From: JAXLWB01 sp046328715
GTDB lineage: Bacteria; Chloroflexota; Anaerolineae; Caldilineales; Caldilineaceae
Assembly (NCBI GenBank): GCA_046328715.1
Contig: JAXLWB010000082.1
Location: 1-19,118, forward strand
Length of the DNA stretch: 19,118 nucleotides
Direction: 5' to 3'
Made by a program: the position numbers and the translations under genes. This document shows, piece after piece, positions 6,361 to 13,562 of this stretch. Below the pieces are notes generated by a model. That model was not told the DNA's origin. It saw nothing but the letters and a program-made list of their open reading frames with translations, and did no database searches. The first letter of the stretch is position 1, and every line of letters begins with the position of its first letter.

Positions 6361-9099
6361 ATGAGTGAGGCTTTGACCTTTGGTCCCTGGTTGAAACAGC
6401 GCCGCCGTCGCCTGGACTTGACCCAAGAAGAGTTGGCTCAACGGGCCACCTGTTCGCTTTCGACCCTGCGTAAGATCGAGGCAGAGGATCTGCTACCCTC
6501 GCGTGACTTAGCACAGGCCCTAGCCAACGCCTTGCAAATCCATCCCGATCAGCAAGCTGCCTTTGTCAGCTTTGCTCGCTCTGCCACGCAGGAAGTCCCG
6601 ATCCATGCCTTTGCAGACGGATCACTTTCTGTGTCGCAGCGCAGTACCTTTAGCCCACCCATTCAGACATCGATCCCGGCGGCGTTGCCATCTGTTTCGT
6701 CTGCACCGGTACCATTGCCGTCCGCCTCAGCGGTCATTCCGTCGATCGAGACGCCCGCCATCCGCAAATATCGGCTGCCTGCTCAGCTTACCTCGTTGGT
6801 TGGGCGCGAATGGGAAGTGTTGACCGGCGCTGAGCTGCTCCGCCGCAACGAGGTGCGCCTGGTTACGCTCAGTGGTCCCCCCGGCACAGGCAAGACTCGT
6901 CTGGCGCTGGCCTTGGCCGAATCGGTGCAACAGTCCTTCTGCGACGGTGCCTGTTTTGTCCCGCTCGCCCCGATCAGCGATCCCGCCCATCTGTTACACG
7001 CCGTTGCCAAAGCGCTGCAAGTGTCGCTCGCTGGCGACCAGGTGGCGCTGGCCGCCCTGCAAGAGTTTCTGTTCGAGAAAGAGTTACTGCTCGTGATCGA
7101 TAACTTCGAGCAGTTGGTAAGCGGTGCCGATTTGCTGGTGGAGTTGTTGCAGAGTGCGCCGATGATCAAAATGGTGGTGACAAGTCGCACCGTACTCAAG
7201 ATCTACGGTGAATATGAATTTCCAGTGTCGCCCCTGGTGCTGCCGGCTGGCAAGATATTGCCGCCGATGGCAGAACTGCAGCTTTACTCGGCAGTCAACC
7301 TTTTTGTGCAGCGGGCGCAGGCAGTACAGCCGAGCTTTCATCTCAACCATGAGAATGCTGCCACTGTGGTTGAGATTTGTAGGCGTCTCGATGGCTTGCC
7401 ACTGGCGATTGAGATGGCGGCGGCGCGCATCAAGCTCTATTCACCGCTGAGTTTGCTCAGTCAACTGCGCAATCACATTTCCAGCTTGGCCAGCGGCCTG
7501 CGCAATCATTCTCCCCGTCAACAGACCCTGCGCAGCGCTATGGAGTGGAGCTATAAACTATTGCAACCGGGCGAGCAACGCATCTTTGACCTGCTGGGCA
7601 TCTTTGTTGGGGGCTGTACCCCGGAAGCGGTGGCCGAGATTCAAGCGCGTCGACTCTCGGTTCGATCCACCTTGCATCAAGCCAGCCTCAATCTGGAGGA
7701 AGTGCAAACCCACCTGCAATCGTTGGTCGATCAGAGCTTGCTCAATCTGGCACCGCAAGACGATGGTTCACTGCGCTACACTATGTTGGAGACCGTTCAC
7801 GATTATGCGCGAGAGCGTCTGCAACAAACCGGGGAATGGGATGCCATCCAGCGTGCCCATGCCGACTACTTTTGTGACTTTGCAGAAACGACGTTGGTGC
7901 CATTCAGTGGCAGTGACCAGCGGCTCTGGTTCCGTCTATTGGAGCAGGAGCACAACAACCTGCGCGCCGCCTTACAGTGGGCTCAGGAAAAGGATGTCGC
8001 CCTTGGGCTGCGGATTGTGCTTGCGATCCACGACTTCTGGTATTCCCAAGGCTACCTGGAAGAGGGATGCGAGATTTTGCTGCGTCTGCTTGCGTTGCCA
8101 TCGTCGCATGCCGATCCGCTCTTGCGTGCAAAGGGACTCTGTATCGGCGGCTTTCTGGTTGAGCGCTTGGGCAATCATCAGCAGGCACAGAGTATGCTTG
8201 AAGAGAGCCTGGTCCTCTATCAAGGGTTGAATGACTCAAGTGGGGTGGCCAAGGTGCTGCACGCGATGGGGATTGTGGCCTACTACCAGGCGGACTATAC
8301 GGTGGCACAGCGCTACTACGCTGCGTCATTAGAACTGTATCGTCCGCTCGACGACTTGGTAGCGATGGCCAATGTGCTGCGCAACCTGGGCTGGATCGCC
8401 AAGGATCAGGGCGATTATGCGCTGGCGCACCGCTACTTCGAGGAAGGGTTGGCGATTGCCAAACGGGCCGATAACCCCTTTATGATTGCCCGTTACTATT
8501 ACAGTCTGTCCAACATTACCTATTGGCAGGGAAATTACGCCCATTCCGCTGAGCTTGCGGAGCATGCGTACAAACTGCTGGAGCAGTTGGGTGACAAATC
8601 GGGCATGGCCTATGCCTTAGAGGTTGTCGGCTCGGCGCGCTTCATGCTGGGCGAATACGGGGTTGCCCGTGACATTCTTCGCCAATGCCTGCGCATGTTC
8701 GAGGCGATTAGTGACAAGACAGGCTTGCTGATCGTTCTCGACGATCTGGGATTGCTTGAGGCTGCACAAGGAAATCGAGAGGATGCGCTACGTCTACATC
8801 GAGAGAGTTTGAGCCTGGGCTGGCAGGTTAAAGAAAAGCGCCGTATGGCATTTTCGCTGGAAGGGATGGCTGCTGTACTTTCGGAACCTGCCCAGTCTGT
8901 CATCCTCTACAGCGCAGCGGCTGCCCTGCGTCTTCAAATCGGTGCACCCCTACCACCAATGGATCGACTACAAAATGAGCGCGCACTTGCCGCCTTGCGT
9001 CCACAATTGAGCGAAGAGGGTTTTCAACGCACCTGGGCGGAGGGGGAAGCGCTGGCGCTGGAGGATGTGGTAACCTTGGCGTTGAAACTTACCACCTGA
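6361..9099 (+). CDS. XRE-family HTH / STAND (NB-ARC-like) ATPase / TPR regulator
   Basis: A 912-residue signal-transduction regulator. Order of parts: XRE helix-turn-helix at ~8-60 (FGPWLKQRRRRLDLTQEELA...STLRKIE), a Pro/Ser/Ala-rich linker to ~135, then a STAND NTPase with Walker A GPPGTGKT (~172-179), Walker B LLLVIDN (~242-248), the VVTSR sensor (~272-276) and GLPLAIEMAA (~345). A winged-helix-like segment follows, and from ~600 to 850 at least five TPR units of about 40 residues. In this class TPRs sense a ligand or partner, ATP drives oligomerisation, and the HTH binds DNA. Start: the ATG at 6361 gives the usual short lead into FGxWLK; the in-frame ATG at 6343 adds six residues and neither has a Shine-Dalgarno site. 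It is divergent from the flavin oxidase/HAD operon, which it may control (inference). Confidence 0.88.
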   Translation: MSEALTFGPWLKQRRRRLDLTQEELAQRATCSLSTLRKIEAEDLLPSRDLAQALANALQIHPDQQAAFVSFARSATQEVPIHAFADGSLSVSQRSTFSPPIQTSIPAALPSVSSAPVPLPSASAVIPSIETPAIRKYRLPAQLTSLVGREWEVLTGAELLRRNEVRLVTLSGPPGTGKTRLALALAESVQQSFCDGACFVPLAPISDPAHLLHAVAKALQVSLAGDQVALAALQEFLFEKELLLVIDNFEQLVSGADLLVELLQSAPMIKMVVTSRTVLKIYGEYEFPVSPLVLPAGKILPPMAELQLYSAVNLFVQRAQAVQPSFHLNHENAATVVEICRRLDGLPLAIEMAAARIKLYSPLSLLSQLRNHISSLASGLRNHSPRQQTLRSAMEWSYKLLQPGEQRIFDLLGIFVGGCTPEAVAEIQARRLSVRSTLHQASLNLEEVQTHLQSLVDQSLLNLAPQDDGSLRYTMLETVHDYARERLQQTGEWDAIQRAHADYFCDFAETTLVPFSGSDQRLWFRLLEQEHNNLRAALQWAQEKDVALGLRIVLAIHDFWYSQGYLEEGCEILLRLLALPSSHADPLLRAKGLCIGGFLVERLGNHQQAQSMLEESLVLYQGLNDSSGVAKVLHAMGIVAYYQADYTVAQRYYAASLELYRPLDDLVAMANVLRNLGWIAKDQGDYALAHRYFEEGLAIAKRADNPFMIARYYYSLSNITYWQGNYAHSAELAEHAYKLLEQLGDKSGMAYALEVVGSARFMLGEYGVARDILRQCLRMFEAISDKTGLLIVLDDLGLLEAAQGNREDALRLHRESLSLGWQVKEKRRMAFSLEGMAAVLSEPAQSVILYSAAAALRLQIGAPLPPMDRLQNERALAALRPQLSEEGFQRTWAEGEALALEDVVTLALKLTT

Positions 9100-9320
9100 G
9101 TAAGTGTGAGAATGATTGAGACAATGCTCTTAAGTTGACATCGATCATCATGGAATTAGCTAGGTTGCCTTGTCATTCCGCAGGAATCCTTGGCTATCGA
9201 ACGAGTCCTCTAGTAGGGAAAGGACTATGTTGTCTGCTTTGGATTGACTTCGCAGATCGCCGGAGAATCCCTGTCCAGCATTCAGGGCCGGTGAAAGATT
9301 CTTCGGGTAAGGAGATACTC
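9100..9320. other. Intergenic region with short REP-like inverted repeat
   Basis: 220 bp between the regulator and the second DinB-like gene. It holds a perfect TTGACA at 9135-9140 without a good -10 at the right distance, and an inverted repeat ATTCC-gca-GGAAT around 9175-9188 inside TGTCATTCCGCAGGAATCC, which resembles common bacterial intergenic palindromes. The AAGGAG before ATG 9321 is at its right end. Confidence 0.4.
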
Positions 9321-9830
9321 ATGACAGATGCACCACAAACCATTGCCGAGATCGTGGCAAGATCTGAGCGCGCCATGCAACGCGTCGTTCAAGCCATCGC
9401 CCCCTTATCGCCGACCCAACTGGTGGAACCTCGCCTCCCAGGCGACCGCTCGGTGAAGGATGTGTTGGCGCACCTCAACTGGTGGGATCTATGGCTGCTA
9501 CATACCTTACCGACTGACCCGCATGGTACGTACTCAGTCTTGCCGTTGCCGCTGGCAGAGCAGATTCCTCCCACCAATGACTGGGCGAACAAGATGAATG
9601 CTAAAGTCCACAGCTACAGTCAAGGCCGCGATCTGGCTGTGATTCAAGCGGAATTTACCACGACCTGCAAACAGTTGGTGGAGCGGGTGTCCCACCTCAG
9701 CATCGACGATCTCTACGATCCCAATGGCCTCAGTGCGCGGATTGGCCAGCCGGTTGCTCCGCTGGTTTTGGGCATCTATGAGCATTACGAGGAGCACGCA
9801 CACGAATTCGAGCAACTACCCTGGTCATGA
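9321..9830 (+). CDS. DinB/ClbS (DfsB)-like four-helix protein, second copy
   Basis: A 169-residue DinB-like protein. The signature 'DRSVKDVLAHLNWWDLWLL' at ~42-60 gives the first metal-type His, and the C-terminal IYEHYEEH (~152-159) gives an HxxxH pair, so all three histidines expected of the superfamily are present. ATG 9321 has AAGGAG 7 nt upstream; the longer frame from 9135 is rejected because its extra 62 residues are encoded by the intergenic region. Substrate unknown; relatives include ClbS-type toxin-inactivating proteins and DinB-like thiol transferases. The TGA stop (9828-9830) is immediately followed, in the same frame, by codons for the TPR part of a STAND regulator. The gene therefore sits exactly on a rearrangement junction or could be read through into the next frame. 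Confidence 0.85.
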   Translation: MTDAPQTIAEIVARSERAMQRVVQAIAPLSPTQLVEPRLPGDRSVKDVLAHLNWWDLWLLHTLPTDPHGTYSVLPLPLAEQIPPTNDWANKMNAKVHSYSQGRDLAVIQAEFTTTCKQLVERVSHLSIDDLYDPNGLSARIGQPVAPLVLGIYEHYEEHAHEFEQLPWS

Positions 9831-9854
9831 GAGCAGAACAACTTTCGTTCGGCA

Positions 9855-10748
9855 TTGGAATGGGCCATTGCCGAACGCCGTGCAGGGATCGCCATGGAGC
9901 TAGCCGATTCACTCTTTATCTTCTGGACAACACGGGGCTACTCGCAGGAAGGACAGCGTTGGCTAGAACAGGTGATCAGCTTGAGAGAGGGGGAGAATAC
10001 CCTACGCGCACGCATCTTCAATCGGATGAGAACCTTTGCCTGGCAGCGGGGCGATCTAGAGGCGGCACGCCAATATCAGGAGAAAGCGTTGGCGATCCAG
10101 GAACGAATCGACGATCAGGTTGGCATTTCGCGATTACTACAAAACCTAGCGATCATTGCTGGGATGCAGGGTAACTATGCTACCACGGCGCAACTGCTCA
10201 ACCGTTGCCTGGTGGTCGAAAGAACATTGAACAACCCGAATGCAATCAAGGTCGTGATACAGAACCTCGCCATTGCCACCGAGCGACTCGGCGACACGGA
10301 ACGAGCCGAAGCGCTTTTCCGTGAGTCGTTACAGATTCGCAGCGAGCAAAAAGATCAGGTCGGTATGGCGCATGTGCTCAATGGCCTCGCCAATCTGTTG
10401 CGCAAACAAGGACGACTGAGAGAGGCATCGGCTGCGCTGCGTCAGTCGCTGGAGATTCGACGCACTATAGGCAATCAACGTGAAATTGCACTGTCACTGA
10501 CCTTCGTTGCCCAATTGGCGGTGGCAAAGGAGCAGGCGACGGCTGCCTTGCGCTTATATGCAGTTGCCCAACGCATCAATCAGGAAAATAAGATTAACTC
10601 CACGCCAGAAGCTCGCCAAGAGGAAGAGCTGCTTGTACAACGATTGCGGACTCGCTTGGGCGCTGAGTTTGAGACGCAATGGCACGCAGCCTGTACCTTA
10701 CCCACCGACGAAGCGATTCAACTGGCTCTTGACAACATTCTGTCCTAG
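9855..10748 (+). CDS. Orphan TPR protein: C-terminal part of a STAND regulator lacking HTH and ATPase
   Basis: The frame is open from 9831, right after the DinB TGA, to the stop at 10748 (about 305 codons). Its first residues (EQNNFRSALEWA..) align by eye with the start of the TPR half of the full-length regulator at 6361-9099 (EHNNLRAALQWA..). About five TPR units follow, and both proteins end in the same kind of tail (F..W..A/G......A..LAL). HTH, Walker A and Walker B are all missing, so this is the sensor half only. No ATG with a strong Shine-Dalgarno motif exists: candidates are TTG 9855 and ATG 9894 (weak AGGG). It has no internal stops, so it is either a recent truncation or kept under selection, possibly translated by coupling to or readthrough of the DinB stop. 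The 3' end overlaps the globin gene by 51 bp on the other strand. Confidence 0.7.
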   Translation: MEWAIAERRAGIAMELADSLFIFWTTRGYSQEGQRWLEQVISLREGENTLRARIFNRMRTFAWQRGDLEAARQYQEKALAIQERIDDQVGISRLLQNLAIIAGMQGNYATTAQLLNRCLVVERTLNNPNAIKVVIQNLAIATERLGDTERAEALFRESLQIRSEQKDQVGMAHVLNGLANLLRKQGRLREASAALRQSLEIRRTIGNQREIALSLTFVAQLAVAKEQATAALRLYAVAQRINQENKINSTPEARQEEELLVQRLRTRLGAEFETQWHAACTLPTDEAIQLALDNILS

Positions 10749-11174
10749 GGGGATGGCTGAATTTAGCTCAATCTCGGCGGCACGTTTCATAGTGTTGGCC
10801 AACATGGTGCAGATTTCATTCCAGGCAACTTTGGCTTGTGGCGCGATGCTGCCGCTCTGCAATTGATTGAATGATTCGAGTAGCGCTCGGCGCATGGCTT
10901 CGTAGTGGATGGGCAAGATTCCTTTGCTCACCCAGCTATGGCCCAAGGCTTGTGCGCGCAGATGCATGACATCCAGTTGATGCAGATTATCGATAATGAA
11001 ACTCAGCGCTGTGAGCACAAAGGCTTTGCGCACTTGTGGCTCGCCGGGCAGGAGAAGTTTCAGCGCAGGCTCCAACTCAAAAAGCCGTTGAAAGAAATAA
11101 TCAGTAATTTGATCAGCGTTTGATTCAATCTGTTGATACGAACGCTCGATCAACAGTAAAGTTGGATTGAGCAT
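10698..11174 (-). CDS. Single-domain globin related to the flavohaemoglobin haem domain
   Basis: A 158-residue globin aligning by eye over its first ~135 residues with the globin domain of E. coli Hmp: DYFFQRLFELEPALK (B-C helices), Q47 (E7 position), IIDNLHQL (E helix end), and LGHSWVSKGILPIHY with proximal H79 (F8). Two normally important positions differ: B10 is Phe28 instead of the Hmp Tyr, and CD1 appears to be Leu42 instead of the nearly invariant Phe. There is no reductase domain, so an O2/NO-binding, sensing or detoxifying role is inferred. ATG 11174 is preceded by GAGGAG at ~7 nt. It starts 17 bp after the lipoprotein stop, same strand, and probably shares its mRNA. The last 17 codons run antisense to the end of the orphan TPR gene. 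Confidence 0.88.
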   Translation of the reverse strand: MLNPTLLLIERSYQQIESNADQITDYFFQRLFELEPALKLLLPGEPQVRKAFVLTALSFIIDNLHQLDVMHLRAQALGHSWVSKGILPIHYEAMRRALLESFNQLQSGSIAPQAKVAWNEICTMLANTMKRAAEIELNSAIPLGQNVVKSQLNRFVGG

Positions 11175-11191
11175 ACTTTCTCCTCAGTTCT

Positions 11192-11647
11192 CTACTCCAC
11201 AAAGCCAAGGGAGACATAAACCGTTTTGGGCGGGAAATCCAAGTTCACAACCAGTCCTGTACGATGATACGCTGGACTGCCCATGGCGATGCTCCAGACA
11301 TAGAGATCCCCCTCAAGTCGGTACACTGAGCTGGAACCTAAACAACATTTCACCAGCGCCCGCACCAAATAAGGTTTGGTGTCGGACTGGCTGCGATAGG
11401 CTTCGCCAACCAGCTCCTTGGCTTCTGCTTCACTCAACAAAATTGCGCTCGTGTCTTGCAAGCGTGCTACCACCTTGTCGTTCTGCGTTGCTTGCACCAT
11501 AAATACGGACTCCGGCGCAAGCAGGCTGGCTTGGCTTGGTGCCCCACCGGGTGCGCCATTCTGCCAGGCATCAGGCGCAGGCTCACAGGCCGCACAACCA
11601 TAGAGTATGAAGAGGAGAAACAGGAACCTCAGAAGTCGATTCTTCAT
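11192..11647 (-). CDS. Small secreted lipoprotein of unknown function
   Basis: A 151-residue protein with a lipoprotein signal peptide: positive N-region (MKNRLLR), hydrophobic core (FLFLLFIL), and lipobox-like LYGC with C18 as the likely lipidated residue; a second Cys follows at 21. A Pro/Gly/Ala-rich linker (~22-45) leads to a mature domain with a CC pair near 100 (VRALVKCCLGSSS) and a beta-rich C-terminus ending KTVYVSLGFVE. No known domain recognised. ATG 11647 (AGGA about 9 nt upstream) is preferred to the in-frame TTG at 11656. It lies between the P450 and globin genes, all on the minus strand; a membrane-anchored partner for either hemoprotein is conceivable but unproven. Confidence 0.75.
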   Translation of the reverse strand: MKNRLLRFLFLLFILYGCAACEPAPDAWQNGAPGGAPSQASLLAPESVFMVQATQNDKVVARLQDTSAILLSEAEAKELVGEAYRSQSDTKPYLVRALVKCCLGSSSVYRLEGDLYVWSIAMGSPAYHRTGLVVNLDFPPKTVYVSLGFVE

Positions 11648-11687
11648 GCGTATCAATCCTTGTGTGCAATAAGCTAGTGGGCAGTGA

Positions 11688-11759
11688 GACAGTAGGACAG
11701 TAGAACGGTAGGTCAGTCGCAGTGTGCTGTCCTACTGTCCGCCTGACCTACTGATCTAC
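11688..11759. repeat. Symmetric 72-bp array: four 8-bp units, 8-bp spacer, four inverted 8-bp units
   Basis: On the plus strand 11688-11719 reads as GACAGTAG, GACAGTAG, AACGGTAG, GTCAGTCG. After the spacer 11720-11727 the units reappear in inverse complement: TGTCCTAC, TGTCCGCC, TGACCTAC, TGATCTAC (11728-11759). The best stem is 13 bp, GACAGTAGGACAG (11688-11700) with CTGTCCTACTGTC (11727-11739). Alternative pairings exist: GTAGGTCAG with CTGACCTAC and AACGGTAG with CTACCGTT. The array fills most of the P450-lipoprotein gap, and its right end contains the P450 stop codon (11756-11758). It may act as attenuator, mRNA-stability element or partial terminator. Confidence 0.75.
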
Positions 11760-13162
11760 CGTTTCTCCAACATCACGTTCACGCCACCCGTTGGGCGTAA
11801 AGTGGTTGTGAGTGTCAACTTGGGTTGATGACCTTCGATGGCCTTGACTTGATAGCGCTGTATGATCATGGCCAGGGCCAGAGTCCCTTCCATGAGGGCA
11901 AAGTCGCGTCCGATGCAGAGTCGCTGCCCGGCACCAAAGGGAATCCAGGCAAAGTGATGGCGTCCCGCCGATTGCTCGGGGCTGAAACGTTGCGGGTCAA
12001 AGTGCTCGGAATTGGGCCAGAACTCAGGGTGGCGATGGTACATGTAGGTGAACGACGCCACATGTGTTCCGGCTGGGATCGTATAGCCATCGATAGTATC
12101 CTCCTCTTTGGCCGTGCGTGGTAGCCAATAGGAGGGCGGACGCAGCCGCATCACCTCTTGCAGCACCATCCGTGTGTAGGGCAAGTTTGTCAGGTCGGCA
12201 AAGCCCGGTGTTCGACCGCCAAATGCACTTTGTACTTCGTTCTGTAACGTAGCCATCACCTCTGGCTGGCCTGTGAGATAGTGAAAGGCCCAGGAGAGTG
12301 CCACCGAAGTGGTTTCATAGCCAGCCAGGAAGAGTGTAGCCACTTCATCGCGCAACTGTTGATCGCTCATGCCTTCGCCTGTCTCTTCATCCACCGTGTT
12401 GAGCAACATCGCCAACAGGTGATTATCTGATTCCTGTTGCTCTGCCTGCACTCGTCGTCCCTGCTCAATGATGCGATAGACCAGGTGATCGAAGCGGGCA
12501 ATCGCCTGCTTGAACTTCTTGCGGTTGGGCATGGGGAACCATTGTGGCAATGACTTTGCCAGGGCTTCGATCATGACGTAATCGAGCGCAAAGCCCATAT
12601 CCTCGCCCACTTGATCGATCTCTTGTGGTGACAAAGCGGTACCAAAGAGCGTCTTCACGACCACGCGCATGGTCAAACCATTGAGATTCTGAGCCAGGTT
12701 GATCGAGGTTTTCCCATCAGCTTGCTGATCCCAGCTATTTAGTGCTTCCTGAATGCCTTCGATCATCAGATGTGTTAGCCCGGCCAGGCGCTGGCGATGG
12801 AATTGGGGCTGCATCATGCGTCGTTGGCGCAGCCAGAAATCACCTTCGCTGCTGACAAGGCCATTGCCGGTTAGTGGTCGCACGGCTTGCCACAAGGCAC
12901 CGCCCTTGTAGTAGTTTTGAGCATGGTCGCGCAGGATATGTTGGGCGTGGCGAGGGTGATTGAGAATGACCAATTTGACGAAACCTAGATTGAGCGCATA
13001 GAGATCGCCATGACGCTGAAACGCCTGTTCCAAAAAGCGAAAGGGATTACTCAGCAGGTGAGGCAGCGCTCCGAGCAGCGGTAGACCGCGTTCTTCGGGC
13101 ATGGTTGCTGCGCTGTCGATTGGGTTGACCAGTGTCGATGATTTAGAGATGGATGATAACAT
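11756..13162 (-). CDS. Cytochrome P450
   Basis: A 468-residue soluble P450 of full length without an N-terminal membrane anchor. Landmarks: WLRQRR in helix C (~110-115), I-helix oxygen-activation motif AGYETT (280-285), K-helix EVMR (E336-R339), the PERF-like FDPQRF (~388-393), and the haem-binding loop FGAGQRLCIG with ligand C416. The sequence resembles bacterial P450s near the CYP102 haem domain / CYP110 / CYP4-like group, many of which hydroxylate fatty acids, alkanes or terpenoids; the substrate is not readable. No ferredoxin or reductase is encoded nearby, so electrons must come from elsewhere. ATG 13162 has GGAGA 7-8 nt upstream and replaces the in-frame upstream ATG at 13186. It is followed by the 72-bp repeat array and the lipoprotein and globin genes. 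Confidence 0.93.
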   Translation of the reverse strand: MLSSISKSSTLVNPIDSAATMPEERGLPLLGALPHLLSNPFRFLEQAFQRHGDLYALNLGFVKLVILNHPRHAQHILRDHAQNYYKGGALWQAVRPLTGNGLVSSEGDFWLRQRRMMQPQFHRQRLAGLTHLMIEGIQEALNSWDQQADGKTSINLAQNLNGLTMRVVVKTLFGTALSPQEIDQVGEDMGFALDYVMIEALAKSLPQWFPMPNRKKFKQAIARFDHLVYRIIEQGRRVQAEQQESDNHLLAMLLNTVDEETGEGMSDQQLRDEVATLFLAGYETTSVALSWAFHYLTGQPEVMATLQNEVQSAFGGRTPGFADLTNLPYTRMVLQEVMRLRPPSYWLPRTAKEEDTIDGYTIPAGTHVASFTYMYHRHPEFWPNSEHFDPQRFSPEQSAGRHHFAWIPFGAGQRLCIGRDFALMEGTLALAMIIQRYQVKAIEGHQPKLTLTTTLRPTGGVNVMLEKR

Positions 13163-13359
13163 TTGATTTCTCCACGAATTGAACAATCTGATAAATTCCC
13201 TAACTACTTGGTTATCACTGCATAGCTGTGTCCGAGACTTTTCTGGACTACCGAACAGGTTGGCTGCCTTCTTTCATCGCTTCCTCCGTGCTTTGAATCA
13301 ATTGGCTGACATCATTAAACATCAGAACGGGATCAATGTCAGTGGCAGTAAGCAGTATG

Positions 13360-13391
13360 AAAAGTGACACAAAAAGTGACACAAAAAGTGA
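13360..13391 (+). repeat. 12-bp tandem repeat, 2.7 copies
   Basis: AAAAGTGACACA repeated at 13360-13371 and 13372-13383, then the first eight bases again to 13391. It is about 200 bp upstream of the P450 start and 135 bp upstream of the VOC promoter; it could be replication slippage or a binding-site array. Confidence 0.7.
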
Positions 13392-13450
13392 AAGTTTGGG
13401 GTAGAGAAGTGAGGTGGAGGAATACGAATTGCAGATGATCATTTCTTTAT

Positions 13451-13495
13451 TGTATAGAAATGTTGTACCGTTTGATACAGTTGTATGTGGATACA
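13451..13495. promoter_or_regulatory. Cluster of TGTAT/ATACA half-sites, candidate operator
   Basis: TGTAT at 13451-13455, TGTAC at 13464-13468, ATACA at 13475-13479, TGTAT at 13482-13486 and ATACA at 13491-13495: five related half-sites in 45 bp. ATACA-gt-TGTAT and TGTAT-gtgg-ATACA form two overlapping small palindromes. The cluster ends 30 bp upstream of the -35 box of the VOC promoter, a position suited to an activator or repressor. Confidence 0.4.
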
Positions 13496-13525
13496 TCGCT
13501 GGGTCTATCTGACCAAAAATGACGG

Positions 13526-13554
13526 TTGACAGAGTTCCTGAAAACTACTATAAT
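13526..13554 (+). promoter_or_regulatory. Fully consensus sigma-70 promoter upstream of the VOC gene
   Basis: TTGACA (13526-13531), 17-bp spacer, TATAAT (13549-13554): a perfect match in both hexamers and spacing. The expected transcription start is near 13561, giving a leader of about 130 nt before the VOC start codon. Confidence 0.85.
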
Positions 13555-13562
13555 ATCCACCG

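Larger units (their letters stand above)
13163..13525. other. AT-rich non-coding region between P450 and VOC genes
   Basis: This region contains the P450 ribosome-binding site, a 12-bp tandem repeat (13360-13391) and a cluster of TGTAT/ATACA half-sites (13451-13495). The minus-strand 82-codon frame at 13248-13496 is discussed and rejected below, although its last ~25 codons look protein-like. No P450 promoter can be assigned with confidence. Confidence 0.5.

Noticed and set aside
9135..9162. Perfect TTGACA -35 hexamer upstream of the second DinB gene
   Set aside because: The base pairs 16-18 bp downstream (TAGCTA / AGCTAG) are a poor -10, so no promoter is called.
13248..13496. 82-codon minus-strand frame, partly hydrophobic (SLFVSLFVSLF)
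   Set aside because: The hydrophobic part is produced by the 12-bp tandem repeat and there is no ribosome-binding site. The last ~25 codons (DVSQLIQSTEEAMKEG..) look protein-like and may be a remnant, but this is too weak to annotate.
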